Assembly: GCA_027943745.1 (NCBI GenBank)
Contig: AP025763.1
Coordinates: forward strand, 2,294,001-2,358,000
DNA length: 64,000 nucleotides
Origin: Neptuniibacter victor
GTDB lineage: Bacteria > Pseudomonadota > Gammaproteobacteria > Pseudomonadales > Balneatricaceae
Direction: 5' to 3'
The notes under the pieces are model-generated. The model was not told where the DNA came from, made no database searches, and worked only from the letters and a program-made list of their open reading frames with translations. Positions 46,362-55,386 of this stretch are shown here, piece by piece; position 1 is the stretch's first letter, and every line of letters begins with the position of its first letter. Position numbers and translations under genes: made by a program.

Positions 46362-46962
46362 TAGTTTCTTCCTTAAATAATCGATGCATCCATTTCAGCT
46401 TACCGGTCGTCATCTGCTGGAACTGCCGCAACTGACTACTGTTCAGTCGTTCGTAAAAACTCTCTAGTTTTTCAAAATTCTCTACAGACTCAGCTTGGCC
46501 AATATAACTCATCGCAGAGTACAGTAGCGCAACATTACGACTTACTTTCTCAGGTAACGCTTTTTTGTATTCAAACTTTAAGAGTTTTTTGCCTACATAA
46601 AACGGGGTAATACGCTTATTGCTGACATAAGAAAGCTGCATAGGCAATTGAGTCGAAAGCCCTAATTCATTAGCCGCTTTTGCGCCCGCAGGAACAATGA
46701 CAGCCTTATGCTTTTGTTCCAGCGACTTGATAATACTTGGGATTGAGGGTGGCAACTCACCAAAGCGGCTCTCTTTTGGACGCACATAAACCCCCGCAGT
46801 GATCCGGGTTAATTTCTGCGCTTTTGCAATACGGGAGATAGCCTGATCAACCGCAGGCTCACTCGCCTTAACATGGCTAAGAATTTGCTCACGGGTAATC
46901 GCTTCGCCTTTTCGCCGATGCTTAATATAGCTCTCTACTGAAGTTTTAACCGCTGTGTTCAT
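46333..46962 (-). CDS. AbiEi-like antitoxin (DUF6088, winged helix)
   Basis: A 209-residue protein with an N-terminal winged helix (EAITREQILSHVKASEPAVD, ISRIAKAQKLTRITAGVYVR) and a C-terminal domain (VIVPAGAKAANELGLSTQLP) typical of DUF6088/AbiEi antitoxins. These bind the operon promoter and repress it; unlike most antitoxins, type IV AbiEi does not bind its toxin. It precedes and overlaps the AbiEii gene by 29 bp. Confidence 0.82.
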   Translation of the reverse strand: MNTAVKTSVESYIKHRRKGEAITREQILSHVKASEPAVDQAISRIAKAQKLTRITAGVYVRPKESRFGELPPSIPSIIKSLEQKHKAVIVPAGAKAANELGLSTQLPMQLSYVSNKRITPFYVGKKLLKFEYKKALPEKVSRNVALLYSAMSYIGQAESVENFEKLESFYERLNSSQLRQFQQMTTGKLKWMHRLFKEETNGSVSPTRQ

Positions 46963-47151
46963 TACACTCTACCTCTCTCCTACGACAATGATAGTAGATT
47001 AGAGGTCATTTGTCAGAAACTTGTTCCTTAAACTAAGAGGTAATTTTATTAATTCTCTACAAGAATTATTGCTATTGAGTTCTATCAATCTGCACCCAAG
47101 CTATTTTATTTAGCTTCTTTGCAGACCCTTTAGCGATTTTTCTAACATTGA

Positions 47152-47189
47152 AAAGATAAAAAACCTAAAGGGCTTGTACCCCTTTAATT
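47152..47189 (-). terminator. Rho-independent terminator after the HTH/membrane gene
   Basis: On the minus strand AAAGGGG-TACAAG-CCCTTT (stem of about six pairs) is followed by AGGTTTTTTATC, a standard terminator pattern 10 bp after the hypothetical gene's stop. The stem sequence resembles the AAAGGGGTCAAAGCCCTTTT hairpin at about 44884-44905. Confidence 0.75.
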
Positions 47190-47197
47190 GTTCAGGC

Positions 47198-48133
47198 CTA
47201 CCTTATGTATTTATCAACTTCTTCCCTAAAAGCTTTTCCTGCTTTCTTGTTGATCGTGTCCGAATGTACATATATTTTTCCAGCATCGAAATACTTCAGC
47301 CACCGCTCTATCGCTGAAACAACACTAAAACCATCCTCTTTTGAAAGCGGCTCGATAAACTTCTCTGGTATATCTACAAACTCATCCGTTTGCCACCAGC
47401 CTGTAGACGGCATATCAAGTTCATCAAGATCAAAAGCGAATTTTGGTAGTAACGCGCCATCAGCAAAGGACTGTAACCAATCTCTTTCGACATACTTGCC
47501 AGCCAAATAAACATCACGCATCTGGGCTTGAGCGATACAACAAGCAACATCAGCGCAGCATTTCCAATAACTGAGTATCCAATCCGGGCACAGGTGATAC
47601 CTGAATATTGTTCTATCACCTATTCGGCCCACGCTTTCTTTGAGAGGAATCAGCGTGTCTTCTTCATGCTTTCTAGGTGGTTTGACCGTTAGAACAAAGC
47701 CCTCTATCTCTTTCTCATCGCCGCTATACTGCAACTTCTCAATGAACTCCCCAAACTTCGCAGGGTGTTTATAGAAGTGATGAGATTTGAAAATATCGCC
47801 CTGTCCATGGGACAACCATTCGGCATTTATTTGAAATAGATCAGCTGCGCTTTGTAGTAGAGAGGGTGTTAGCTTAGTGAGAAGACTTTCTTCCGTTTGA
47901 ACATCTGCAATAGTTAATTCATGACCAAAGAATTCAGGAATTTGGTTACGATAGACCCCGTGTGATTCAAACAGTTTTACGAACCTTTCAGCAACAGATT
48001 CTTTTATTGAGTTATCGCTACCTGTTAGTTTCTCTTTACGAGCATCTAACTTCTTCCGTAACCAGCGATATCCTTGATAAAGGCCGCCAATCGCTCCTAT
48101 GACTCCGGCGACGATACCAATAATTTCTTCCAT
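47198..48133 (-). CDS. Hypothetical membrane-anchored protein with XRE-like segment, next to hsdS
   Basis: A 311-residue protein with one N-terminal membrane segment (IIGIVAGVIGAIGGLYQGYR), a basic stretch, and then a region (about 45-120) whose pattern ...LLQSAADLFQINAEWLSHGQ-GDIF looks like the second half of an XRE/CI-type helix-turn-helix. The C-terminal two thirds carry CCADVACC, LPKFAFDLDELDMP and WERW-like aromatic motifs, with no recognised family. It lies 106 bp after hsdS on the same strand and is probably part of that transcript. Possible roles (inference): an accessory or regulatory factor of the restriction system, or an independent defence gene. Confidence 0.6.
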   Translation of the reverse strand: MEEIIGIVAGVIGAIGGLYQGYRWLRKKLDARKEKLTGSDNSIKESVAERFVKLFESHGVYRNQIPEFFGHELTIADVQTEESLLTKLTPSLLQSAADLFQINAEWLSHGQGDIFKSHHFYKHPAKFGEFIEKLQYSGDEKEIEGFVLTVKPPRKHEEDTLIPLKESVGRIGDRTIFRYHLCPDWILSYWKCCADVACCIAQAQMRDVYLAGKYVERDWLQSFADGALLPKFAFDLDELDMPSTGWWQTDEFVDIPEKFIEPLSKEDGFSVVSAIERWLKYFDAGKIYVHSDTINKKAGKAFREEVDKYIR

Positions 48134-48239
48134 CTAATGATCATCCATAAAATCTTTAAACTGCTGTAGTTGTTCTAGGTAGCATATCCAAGATCTACCA
48201 TTGGACATCCATTCCTCTTAATGCTTACCTGAGTAACGC

Positions 48240-50021
48240 TTATCCCTGTAGCGCTTGATCCGTGATTGCTTCGGCTAGGTGGAATTGGGTTTGTTTAGAC
48301 TCTTGTAAACGGGCTTTGAGTTGATCGCAGAGAGAAAATAACTCAGTAATTTTGACAATAATCTTTTGCTGCTCATTTTCCGGTGGTAACGGAAATGCGT
48401 ATAACATTACGCTATTTGCCGATAAGTTTGGTTGGGCAGAACCATTATCAAATCTAAAAATCTGTGATCGACCAAAAGGGCTGATTAGATACTGATAAAC
48501 AAAATTTCGTAATTCCACTAAGTGAGGGCGGATTATCATCAAGGAAGAAGCTATAGCCCCTTTTTCATAAGGTTCCACAAAAGCTGTTTTCCCGAATGTT
48601 GCTCCTCTTAGACAATACACTAGATCTCCATCAATGATTTTCCCACTTCTCAGAATTTCATATTTTTCCTCTGTAATAAAGTTCATATCTGTTGTGGTTA
48701 ACAAACCATTCGGTTTTATATGCCCCGTATTTATCCAAGGGACTCCCTCAGCCACATATTCATTTTTGTTTGGGTAATTTTTACCACGATCACCATTAAT
48801 GAAAGATGCCAATTTCCCAAATTTTACCCACTCCCACCCATCTGGAAGACTAAATTGTTTCTCATCCTCAGCAATCGACGGCAGTGGTTTATGTTTCTTA
48901 ATCTTTTTATCTTTAATCAGCTGCTCTTTCTCAGTAGCAATCCGTTCCAACAAAACCGAAGCAGGTTCATCATTCGGATCTTGCGGTACGAGCTTACCCA
49001 TCACCGCCAATTGCAGGATAGTTTGCTTTAACTGATCAATGCTGTGTTCTGTAGTAAAGAGGGTATCGAAGTGCTCGGCAAGCCTTTGCCAGTTCTCGGC
49101 CAATTCATCCGCATTCTGGCTTTGGGTGAGTGTACCTAGCAGGGTTTCAACCAGCAGTTGATGCGCAGTGATATTGTTTTCTGTTTGCGCTTCTAGTTGA
49201 TCGCAGAGCGCCATTAGTTCATCGACTTTGGCTACTATCCTCTGCTGTTCGTCATAAGGGCAAATTGGAAGAATTAACTTCGGAAGATCGCCCAAGTTCA
49301 GTTTATTAGTATGACTCCCACCAGCTTTAATGTCGTCATACTGTTTGGTGAGAAAAGGACTGTGTAAGATTAAATGTAAATATTTAGGTAAGGTATGTTC
49401 TTGCAAATATTTCAACAAACCCACGCTGACAAATAAGCTGAATCGATGTTTCGTGTCGACAATTGTTGCCCGCCCTAATGTCCCGATACGGCATAAAAGC
49501 AGATCCCCTTCTTCGGGGTTGCAGCGAGAGTTTATTTCTTCATGTTCTTCTTCAGATATGTACTTACAGTCATCAAAACTAACCGTTTTTCCATCTAAAT
49601 CTTTAACTGAAATGAACGGAATACCTTCGGGAAGGTATTTAGGGGTTTTATGAGCACCATCCGTGATAACTGTAAAAAAGTCACCGGCGCGAACGAAGCT
49701 CCAGTCTTCCGGTAATTCATAAAGATCATCAGCATCTGATAATGCAGGAAAATTCTTATGTTTCTTAATTACCTTCGCTTTAACCAACCGATCCCGTTCT
49801 TCAGCAATCCTTTCCAGCAGCACCGAAGCAGGCTCATCACTCGGATCTTGCGGTACCAACTTCCCCCTAACTGCCAGTTCCAAAATCAACTCACGCAGTT
49901 TCTTAATGCCGTAGAGGTTATGTTTTTTACTGTTACCTCGGCCTGCACTTTTCTTCTTCTGAATAGCCGAGGTCCAGAGATCAATATGCTCGGTAATTAG
50001 GGTTTGAACGTCCGATCCCAT
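48240..50021 (-). CDS. hsdS: Type I restriction-modification specificity subunit HsdS
   Basis: A 593-residue protein with two target-recognition domains, each bounded by conserved repeats: ELAVRGKLVPQDPSDEPASV (about residue 50) and QLAVMGKLVPQDPNDEPASV (about 345), and each ending in a coiled segment with EQQRIVAKVDELMALCDQLE or EQQKIIVKITELFSLCDQLK. HsdS reads the bipartite DNA target, one half per domain, and spaces them by the coiled coils. Its ATG overlaps the hsdM stop by one base (TAATG). The near-identical internal repeats favour domain swapping. Confidence 0.95.
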   Translation of the reverse strand: MGSDVQTLITEHIDLWTSAIQKKKSAGRGNSKKHNLYGIKKLRELILELAVRGKLVPQDPSDEPASVLLERIAEERDRLVKAKVIKKHKNFPALSDADDLYELPEDWSFVRAGDFFTVITDGAHKTPKYLPEGIPFISVKDLDGKTVSFDDCKYISEEEHEEINSRCNPEEGDLLLCRIGTLGRATIVDTKHRFSLFVSVGLLKYLQEHTLPKYLHLILHSPFLTKQYDDIKAGGSHTNKLNLGDLPKLILPICPYDEQQRIVAKVDELMALCDQLEAQTENNITAHQLLVETLLGTLTQSQNADELAENWQRLAEHFDTLFTTEHSIDQLKQTILQLAVMGKLVPQDPNDEPASVLLERIATEKEQLIKDKKIKKHKPLPSIAEDEKQFSLPDGWEWVKFGKLASFINGDRGKNYPNKNEYVAEGVPWINTGHIKPNGLLTTTDMNFITEEKYEILRSGKIIDGDLVYCLRGATFGKTAFVEPYEKGAIASSLMIIRPHLVELRNFVYQYLISPFGRSQIFRFDNGSAQPNLSANSVMLYAFPLPPENEQQKIIVKITELFSLCDQLKARLQESKQTQFHLAEAITDQALQG

Positions 50022-51562
50022 TAAGCGTTTCCTCGCGTTTTATTGGAGGAATTAGAGGGAGCAAGAGCTTCGGCCAAAATGTCTTTGATCTGATTACGCA
50101 GTTCGCCGATATCCTGCTGTTGCTGCTGGTATTGCGCTAAGAGCTCTTCAGGGTCATGGACGATCTGTTCCTCTTCATGGGGATTTTTGATATCGAGGTT
50201 GTAGTTACGCTCGATAATCTCATCGATACTGACCTTCCACGCATGTTCATTTTTTTGGCGGTTTTGGCGTTTGATTTTGTCTGTAAGGCTACTGCCTTCG
50301 CCCCACCATTCGGCACAAGCAGCAAAGTCTTCCAGCTTCATCGGTTTGGTTTTGTTAAAAGCCTTTACCCCCTCTGGCAGAGGGACTTCGTAATACCAGA
50401 TATCTTGGGTGGGTTCGCCTTTTTCGAAGAACAGAATATTGGTTTTAATGCTGGTGTAAGGTGCAAACACGGAGTTAGGCAAGCGCACTAGCGTGTGCAG
50501 GTTACACTCGTCTAACAGCAGTTTTTTAATTTTGGTTTTTACGCCTTCACCAAACAGTGTGCCGTCTGGCAGTACCACAGCCGCCCGGCCGCGCTTACCC
50601 TGCGAAGCACCATTTGTATGCAAATCGCCATTAAGCACTTCGATAATGTATTGCAAAAACAGATCGGCGGTTTCACGGGTTTGGTATTCAGCGGGGAAGT
50701 TTTTTTCGATACCGTCCTCTTCGGTGCCACCAAAAGGTGGGTTAGAGACCACCACATCGACCATATCATCGTCATCTAAGCTGGAGAGCGCCTTATTCAG
50801 CGTATTGTCGTGACGAATATTTTTAGGTACTTCGATGCCGTGCAGCAGCATGTTGGTGGTACATAACAGATGCGGTAGCTGTTTTTTCTCTACCCCGCGC
50901 ACGGACTCTTGCAGTTGTTGCTGGCCTTCGGAATCGGTAACTTGGGCTTTTAGGGTATCGACTGTGCAGGCCAAAAAGCCGCCGGTGCCACAGGCTGGAT
51001 CTAGTACTGTTTCACCCAGTTGCGGGTTGATCATCTGCACAATAAACCGCGTGACGGCACGGGGTGTGTAAAACTCCCCGGCGTTACCGGCACTTTGCAG
51101 GTCTTTTAGGATCTGCTCGTATAGATCACCAAACAGGTGACGCTCTTGAGAGTTGGTGAAATCTATCTCGTTTAGCTTGTTAATCACCTGACGTAATAGC
51201 GTGCCGTTTTTCATGTAGTTAAAGGCATCACTAAAGGCTTCTTTCGCCACGTAACCGCGTGGGTTTTTATTAATGGGTGCAGTTAGGTTTTTAAGATCTT
51301 GTATGAGTTGGTTATTCACAAACTCTAATAGCTCATCACCGGTAATCCCTTGACTGTCTGCTGCCCAGTTACGCCATAGATAGGCTTCTGGGATGGGCGC
51401 GGTGTAGTTGTCTTGCTCGTCTTCTAGCTCTTCTTCTTGGGCATCAAAAATTTTTAGAAACAGCAACCAAGAGAGTTGGCCTAGGCGTTGTGCATCGCCA
51501 TCGACCCCAGCGTCTTTACGCATGATGTCTTGAATGGATTTAATTGCGCTGGATATAGACAT
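50021..51562 (-). CDS. hsdM: Type I restriction-modification methyltransferase HsdM
   Basis: A protein of about 513 residues starting MSISSAIKSIQDIMRKDAGV (ATG at 51562; an upstream GTG-like frame start at 51604 is unlikely). It has the N-terminal HsdM helical domain, motif I DPACGTGGFLACTV and motif IV NPPFGG of N6-adenine methyltransferases. It modifies the host target adenine using SAM and forms M2S1 with HsdS and M2S1R2 with HsdR. The gene lies 54 bp after hsdR. Confidence 0.95.
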   Translation of the reverse strand: MSISSAIKSIQDIMRKDAGVDGDAQRLGQLSWLLFLKIFDAQEEELEDEQDNYTAPIPEAYLWRNWAADSQGITGDELLEFVNNQLIQDLKNLTAPINKNPRGYVAKEAFSDAFNYMKNGTLLRQVINKLNEIDFTNSQERHLFGDLYEQILKDLQSAGNAGEFYTPRAVTRFIVQMINPQLGETVLDPACGTGGFLACTVDTLKAQVTDSEGQQQLQESVRGVEKKQLPHLLCTTNMLLHGIEVPKNIRHDNTLNKALSSLDDDDMVDVVVSNPPFGGTEEDGIEKNFPAEYQTRETADLFLQYIIEVLNGDLHTNGASQGKRGRAAVVLPDGTLFGEGVKTKIKKLLLDECNLHTLVRLPNSVFAPYTSIKTNILFFEKGEPTQDIWYYEVPLPEGVKAFNKTKPMKLEDFAACAEWWGEGSSLTDKIKRQNRQKNEHAWKVSIDEIIERNYNLDIKNPHEEEQIVHDPEELLAQYQQQQQDIGELRNQIKDILAEALAPSNSSNKTRGNA

Positions 51563-51616
51563 GAAGTTTCTCGTTATAAATTCTGGAGGCCTAACCGTAC
51601 ACATTCACATGGTTTG

Positions 51617-54079
51617 CTAGGCGCTTTGTGGCTCGAACTCGTCACTGGATTGATAGAGCGCGTCTTCTAATTCACTGATCGCTTGCTCGTATTGCTCTTT
51701 GCCCCCAAAGGCGTTCTTTTTGATCTCTAGGGGGCGGCCGATCTTATCAAACGGGGTGACCTTAAGCACTTGTTTAGATTCTATTTCAGTGACACCGCTG
51801 TTTTCATATTTTTCTAACAGACTATTGAGCACTTGCTGTGCGGTTTCACTGTATTTACCAAAATAGTTACGTTTTTTAACATTATTGGCCCGCTCTTTTC
51901 GGGTTAGCGGTGGCTGGTCGAACGCTACGTGACAGATCAGGTCGAAGGGGTCTAAATCACGACTGACATCTTCTTCCAAAGCCTCCCAGATAACACCGGC
52001 AGTGGCGAGCTCGTCGATGATCGCTTGCTTACGTTCAGTGGCGTTCCATTTTTTGATAAAGTCATCAAGCGAACTAAATTGCTGCTGTACTGTTTTACGG
52101 GTGTAATCTTTGAACGATTCAGTCACGAGTTTGCCGTCGGAATCGTAATACTGCACACGCTCGGCTAGTTTTTTAACGGTTACGCCGCTAATGTGATATT
52201 TGATAAACGCTTCTTTTTCACCATCACCAAAACTACCGATCGGGCCGTCTGGCCATTCGCTTTCACTGTCAGGGCTGTTCAGGTCTGGCTTGTAACAGCC
52301 TATGTCTTCACCTATCTCTCCAGAGGTGCCTGAGCCCTCCTCACCTTCTGCAACTTCATCATTAATATTGCCTTCACCGCTGATGATGTCGTCGGTGGTT
52401 CTCTCCATAATTTGCTCAGGGATGCCATCAAAGCGTTCATCGGCAAATAGCTCAGTGGCTTTTTTGAAATCGAGAATGGTAAACCACAGTTTGTTTAGCT
52501 TATCGTCAATACGGGTGCCACGACCGATGATCTGTTTAAACTTCGTCATGGATTGGATGTTTTGATCAAGCACGATGAGTTTGCAGGTTTTGGCGTCTAC
52601 CCCGGTGGTCATTAGCTCTGATGTAGTCGCAATAACCGGGTAAAGTTTTTTGGGGTTCATAAAGTTTTCGAGCTGGTTTTTACCTAACTCGTCATCGCCG
52701 GTGATTTTCATGACGTACTTTTCGTTTATACCGATCTGCTCTGGGTTTAAATTCACCAAAGCACGGCGCATACGTTCTGCATGATTTATGTCATTACAGA
52801 AGACTATAGTTTTTGCCATAGGGTCTGTACGCTTTAGGTAGGCTGTAATGGTTTCCGCCACCAGCTGGGTACGCTCGTCAATAATAAGCGTACGGTCAAA
52901 ATCTTTTTGATTGTAGATTCGGTCTTTAATCAGCTCGCCGTTTTTATCGAGTTGACCTTTCTCTGGTCGAAAACCTTGGGCATCTATATCAATATCTACA
53001 CGAATGACTTTGTAGGGCGATAAGAAGCCATCTTCTATGCCCTCTTTAAGCGAGTAGGTATACACCGCCTCGCCAAAGTAATCGATGTTGGAGACTTCGT
53101 TTGTCTCTTTCGGTGTGGCGGTTAAGCCTATTTGAGTTGCTGAATCAAAGTACTCTAAGATCTCACGCCATGCGCTGTCTTCGTCAGCACTGCCTCGGTG
53201 GCACTCATCAATTACGATTAAGTCGAAGAAATCTTTAGATACATCTTTAAACGCTTTTTGATGCTCTTCTGGACCTGTCAGCGCCTGATAAATCCCTAAA
53301 TGCACTTCGTAGGCGGGATCGACTTTACGGCCCGTAATTTTGGTCATCGCTTCGCCAAAAGGCTGGAAGTCTTTGCGCTTAGGGTCGTCGATTAATACAT
53401 TGCGATCTGCAAGAAATAGAATGCGCTTGGCTTTTTTGGCTTTCCATAAGCGCCAAGCAATTTGAAAGGCGGTGTAAGTTTTGCCCACACCGGTGGCCAT
53501 CACCAATAGAATGCGTTTTTTACCTTGTGAAATAGCCTCTATGGTTTTATTAACCGCCTGCAACTGATAATACCGCGGTGCTTTATCGGTGCCATCGTCG
53601 TAATATTCTTGCTCAAGATAAGTTAGCTGATCAGGGGTATACGACTTAAAAGCGTTTAATTTAGCCCGTAGCTCTTGTGGTGTTGGGAATTCATCCAGAC
53701 TAATTTCGGTTTCTAACTGGCCACCATTTGAAGGAGCCGTTTTATCATGGAAGATAAAACCATCACCGTTACTGGCAAAAATAAATGGGACATCTAACAG
53801 CCGCGCATAATCCAAGCCTTGTTGCATGCCTTTACCAATTTCATGCTTATTGGCTTTGGCTTCGACAACCGCAAGCGGAATATTAGGCTTGTGATACAGA
53901 ACAATATCAGCAGATTTAACCGCTGTTCGCATGCCGATATTGCCGCGAACAATGACCTTGCCGTCTCTTAGTTTAACTTCTTGTCTGATTTGCAGTATGT
54001 CATCCCAACCGGCTTTTAAAATCGCGGGCAGAATAAATTTACTGATAATGTCAGCTTCACTAAGTTGCTTTTTATCCAT
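51617..54079 (-). CDS. hsdR: Type I restriction enzyme subunit HsdR (EcoEI/type IB size)
   Basis: An 820-residue protein with an N-terminal endonuclease core ([20 protein letters not shown], then [20 protein letters not shown]), Walker [15 protein letters not shown] (about residue 195), DECH box [10 protein letters not shown] (about 290), motif III LTATP and motif [12 protein letters not shown], followed by the EcoEI_R-type C-terminal region that binds the methyltransferase core. It translocates DNA with ATP and cuts unmodified DNA at a distance. The length (about 810-820) fits the type IB (EcoEI/EcoAI) branch. All catalytic motifs appear intact. Confidence 0.95.
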   Translation of the reverse strand: MDKKQLSEADIISKFILPAILKAGWDDILQIRQEVKLRDGKVIVRGNIGMRTAVKSADIVLYHKPNIPLAVVEAKANKHEIGKGMQQGLDYARLLDVPFIFASNGDGFIFHDKTAPSNGGQLETEISLDEFPTPQELRAKLNAFKSYTPDQLTYLEQEYYDDGTDKAPRYYQLQAVNKTIEAISQGKKRILLVMATGVGKTYTAFQIAWRLWKAKKAKRILFLADRNVLIDDPKRKDFQPFGEAMTKITGRKVDPAYEVHLGIYQALTGPEEHQKAFKDVSKDFFDLIVIDECHRGSADEDSAWREILEYFDSATQIGLTATPKETNEVSNIDYFGEAVYTYSLKEGIEDGFLSPYKVIRVDIDIDAQGFRPEKGQLDKNGELIKDRIYNQKDFDRTLIIDERTQLVAETITAYLKRTDPMAKTIVFCNDINHAERMRRALVNLNPEQIGINEKYVMKITGDDELGKNQLENFMNPKKLYPVIATTSELMTTGVDAKTCKLIVLDQNIQSMTKFKQIIGRGTRIDDKLNKLWFTILDFKKATELFADERFDGIPEQIMERTTDDIISGEGNINDEVAEGEEGSGTSGEIGEDIGCYKPDLNSPDSESEWPDGPIGSFGDGEKEAFIKYHISGVTVKKLAERVQYYDSDGKLVTESFKDYTRKTVQQQFSSLDDFIKKWNATERKQAIIDELATAGVIWEALEEDVSRDLDPFDLICHVAFDQPPLTRKERANNVKKRNYFGKYSETAQQVLNSLLEKYENSGVTEIESKQVLKVTPFDKIGRPLEIKKNAFGGKEQYEQAISELEDALYQSSDEFEPQSA

Positions 54080-54347
54080 GCTCTACATCCTGTCTGCGTA
54101 AGCGACTTCTTTAGACAGCAATATACCATTCTGGTTAAGAGTTCCCAATGATCTAGCACGCTTCATTAGCCGTATCTTTTGAGTTACTACCGCGGCCAAG
54201 TAAAGACTTATCTTATTATCCTATAAATTCAACCTACCGATTAAACACTATGGTATTTATTACTACGGTAATATCTACTACACTTCACTTAAGATGAGTT
54301 TTTAAACCCATCTCTATAGAATATGAAATAAGCACTATGGATGGTGT

Positions 54348-54728
54348 ATGAGAATATTCAAAACCAAAGAATTTGGTAAATTAGCGCGCAGGGAAGGTTT
54401 AACTAATCGACAGCTTATGCTCGCGGTTGATGAAATGGAATCTGGATTAGTCGATGCAGATTTAGGAAGCCACTTATATAAAAAGCGTATTGCCCAAGGC
54501 AACAAAGGTAAAAGTGGATCTTTCCGGACTCTTTTAGCGTTTAAGACAGGCACAAAGACATTCTTTTTATATTGTTACGCAAAGAGTGAAAGAGACAACA
54601 TCACCCCAAAAGAAAAACAGGCACTTAAGATCATCTCTAAACAGTACCTTAAGTTTTCCGACGAACAATTAACTCAAGCCATTAAAACCGGCGCTTTGAT
54701 AGAAATTGAGGCTAATAGCAATGAGTAA
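54348..54728 (+). CDS. RelE/HigB-like toxin (DUF1044 type)
   Basis: A 126-residue protein starting MRIFKTKEFGKLARREGLTN, with the HigB/RelE-like core DADLGSHLYKKRIAQGNKGK, TLLAFKTGTKTFFLYCYAKS, ERDNITPKEKQALKIISKQY. This group (PF06296) contains ribosome-dependent mRNA interferases. It is followed by an overlapping HTH gene; the toxin-first order is typical of HigBA modules. The frame looks intact. Confidence 0.87.
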   Translation: MRIFKTKEFGKLARREGLTNRQLMLAVDEMESGLVDADLGSHLYKKRIAQGNKGKSGSFRTLLAFKTGTKTFFLYCYAKSERDNITPKEKQALKIISKQYLKFSDEQLTQAIKTGALIEIEANSNE

Positions 54729-55023
54729 TCTTCTGAAATCACTACAGAAAGATATGACGAGTTTGAAAGAAGCGGGGCTTATTAGTGATACAACCCTGCG
54801 TGATTTCAATGAAGCTTGCTTAACTGAAGTTAGCCCGCTGTCTGCTGCTGAAATAAAGCTTATTCGTGCTGAAAACCATGTAAGCCAAAGCGTTTTAGCC
54901 AAATACCTAAACATGTCGACTGAGAGTGTTCAAAAGTGGGAGCGAGGAGAGAAGCAGCCTTCAGGAGCTGCACTAAAACTGCTAGTACTTGCGAAAGAAA
55001 ATGGTTTAGATGCAATCGCCTAA
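54721..55023 (+). CDS. HTH antitoxin (HigA/NadS-like)
   Basis: A 100-residue protein (start MSNLLKSLQKDMTSL at 54721, overlapping the toxin gene by 8 bp, ATGAGTAA) with a C-terminal XRE-type HTH (AEIKLIRAENHVSQSVLAKY, STESVQKWERGEKQPSGAAL). It should neutralise the toxin and repress the operon. An upstream in-frame ATG at 54706 would add five residues, but the overlapped ATG is the common start type for these antitoxins. Confidence 0.88.
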   Translation: MSNLLKSLQKDMTSLKEAGLISDTTLRDFNEACLTEVSPLSAAEIKLIRAENHVSQSVLAKYLNMSTESVQKWERGEKQPSGAALKLLVLAKENGLDAIA

Positions 55024-55130
55024 GCCCTTTTCTTGGTTCCATCTAGCTATTCAATTTAGATGTCCTCCCCATAAAAGCTTTTAGGTATAATTCCGTCGTA
55101 AGACGTTATGTTTAAAAAAGAAGGTTTCTA

Positions 55131-55349
55131 ATGGTTCTGTTTTTCCCCATTCAGCAAGAGCTTGATTGCATCAGTGGCAGCGGTCAAATTCTTGGGAAGA
55201 TTAAGTGCGACATCTCTACTTCAAAGCACGTCTTTATTCCTGATAATGAGTCCGTCGCTCTATCGGATGAGGAACAAATTCGTATAACGGTAAAAATATT
55301 AGGTCTTGATTCAGGTCTGTCTTCAATATCGATGCAGGATGATGATTGA
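55131..55349 (+). CDS. Small hypothetical protein (72 residues)
   Basis: No family recognised. The protein is acidic, with a possible beta-rich core (VFIPDNESVALSDEEQIRIT, VKILGLDSGLSSISMQDDD). It has a convincing ribosome site (AGAAGG) 8 bp before the ATG and follows the toxin-antitoxin genes by 107 bp on the same strand. It is followed by the convergent LysR gene. It might be a small accessory-region gene; low certainty. Confidence 0.5.
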   Translation: MVLFFPIQQELDCISGSGQILGKIKCDISTSKHVFIPDNESVALSDEEQIRITVKILGLDSGLSSISMQDDD

Positions 55350-55386
55350 TTCATAATGGATTGAGGCTAAGCTAGATTACACACGC

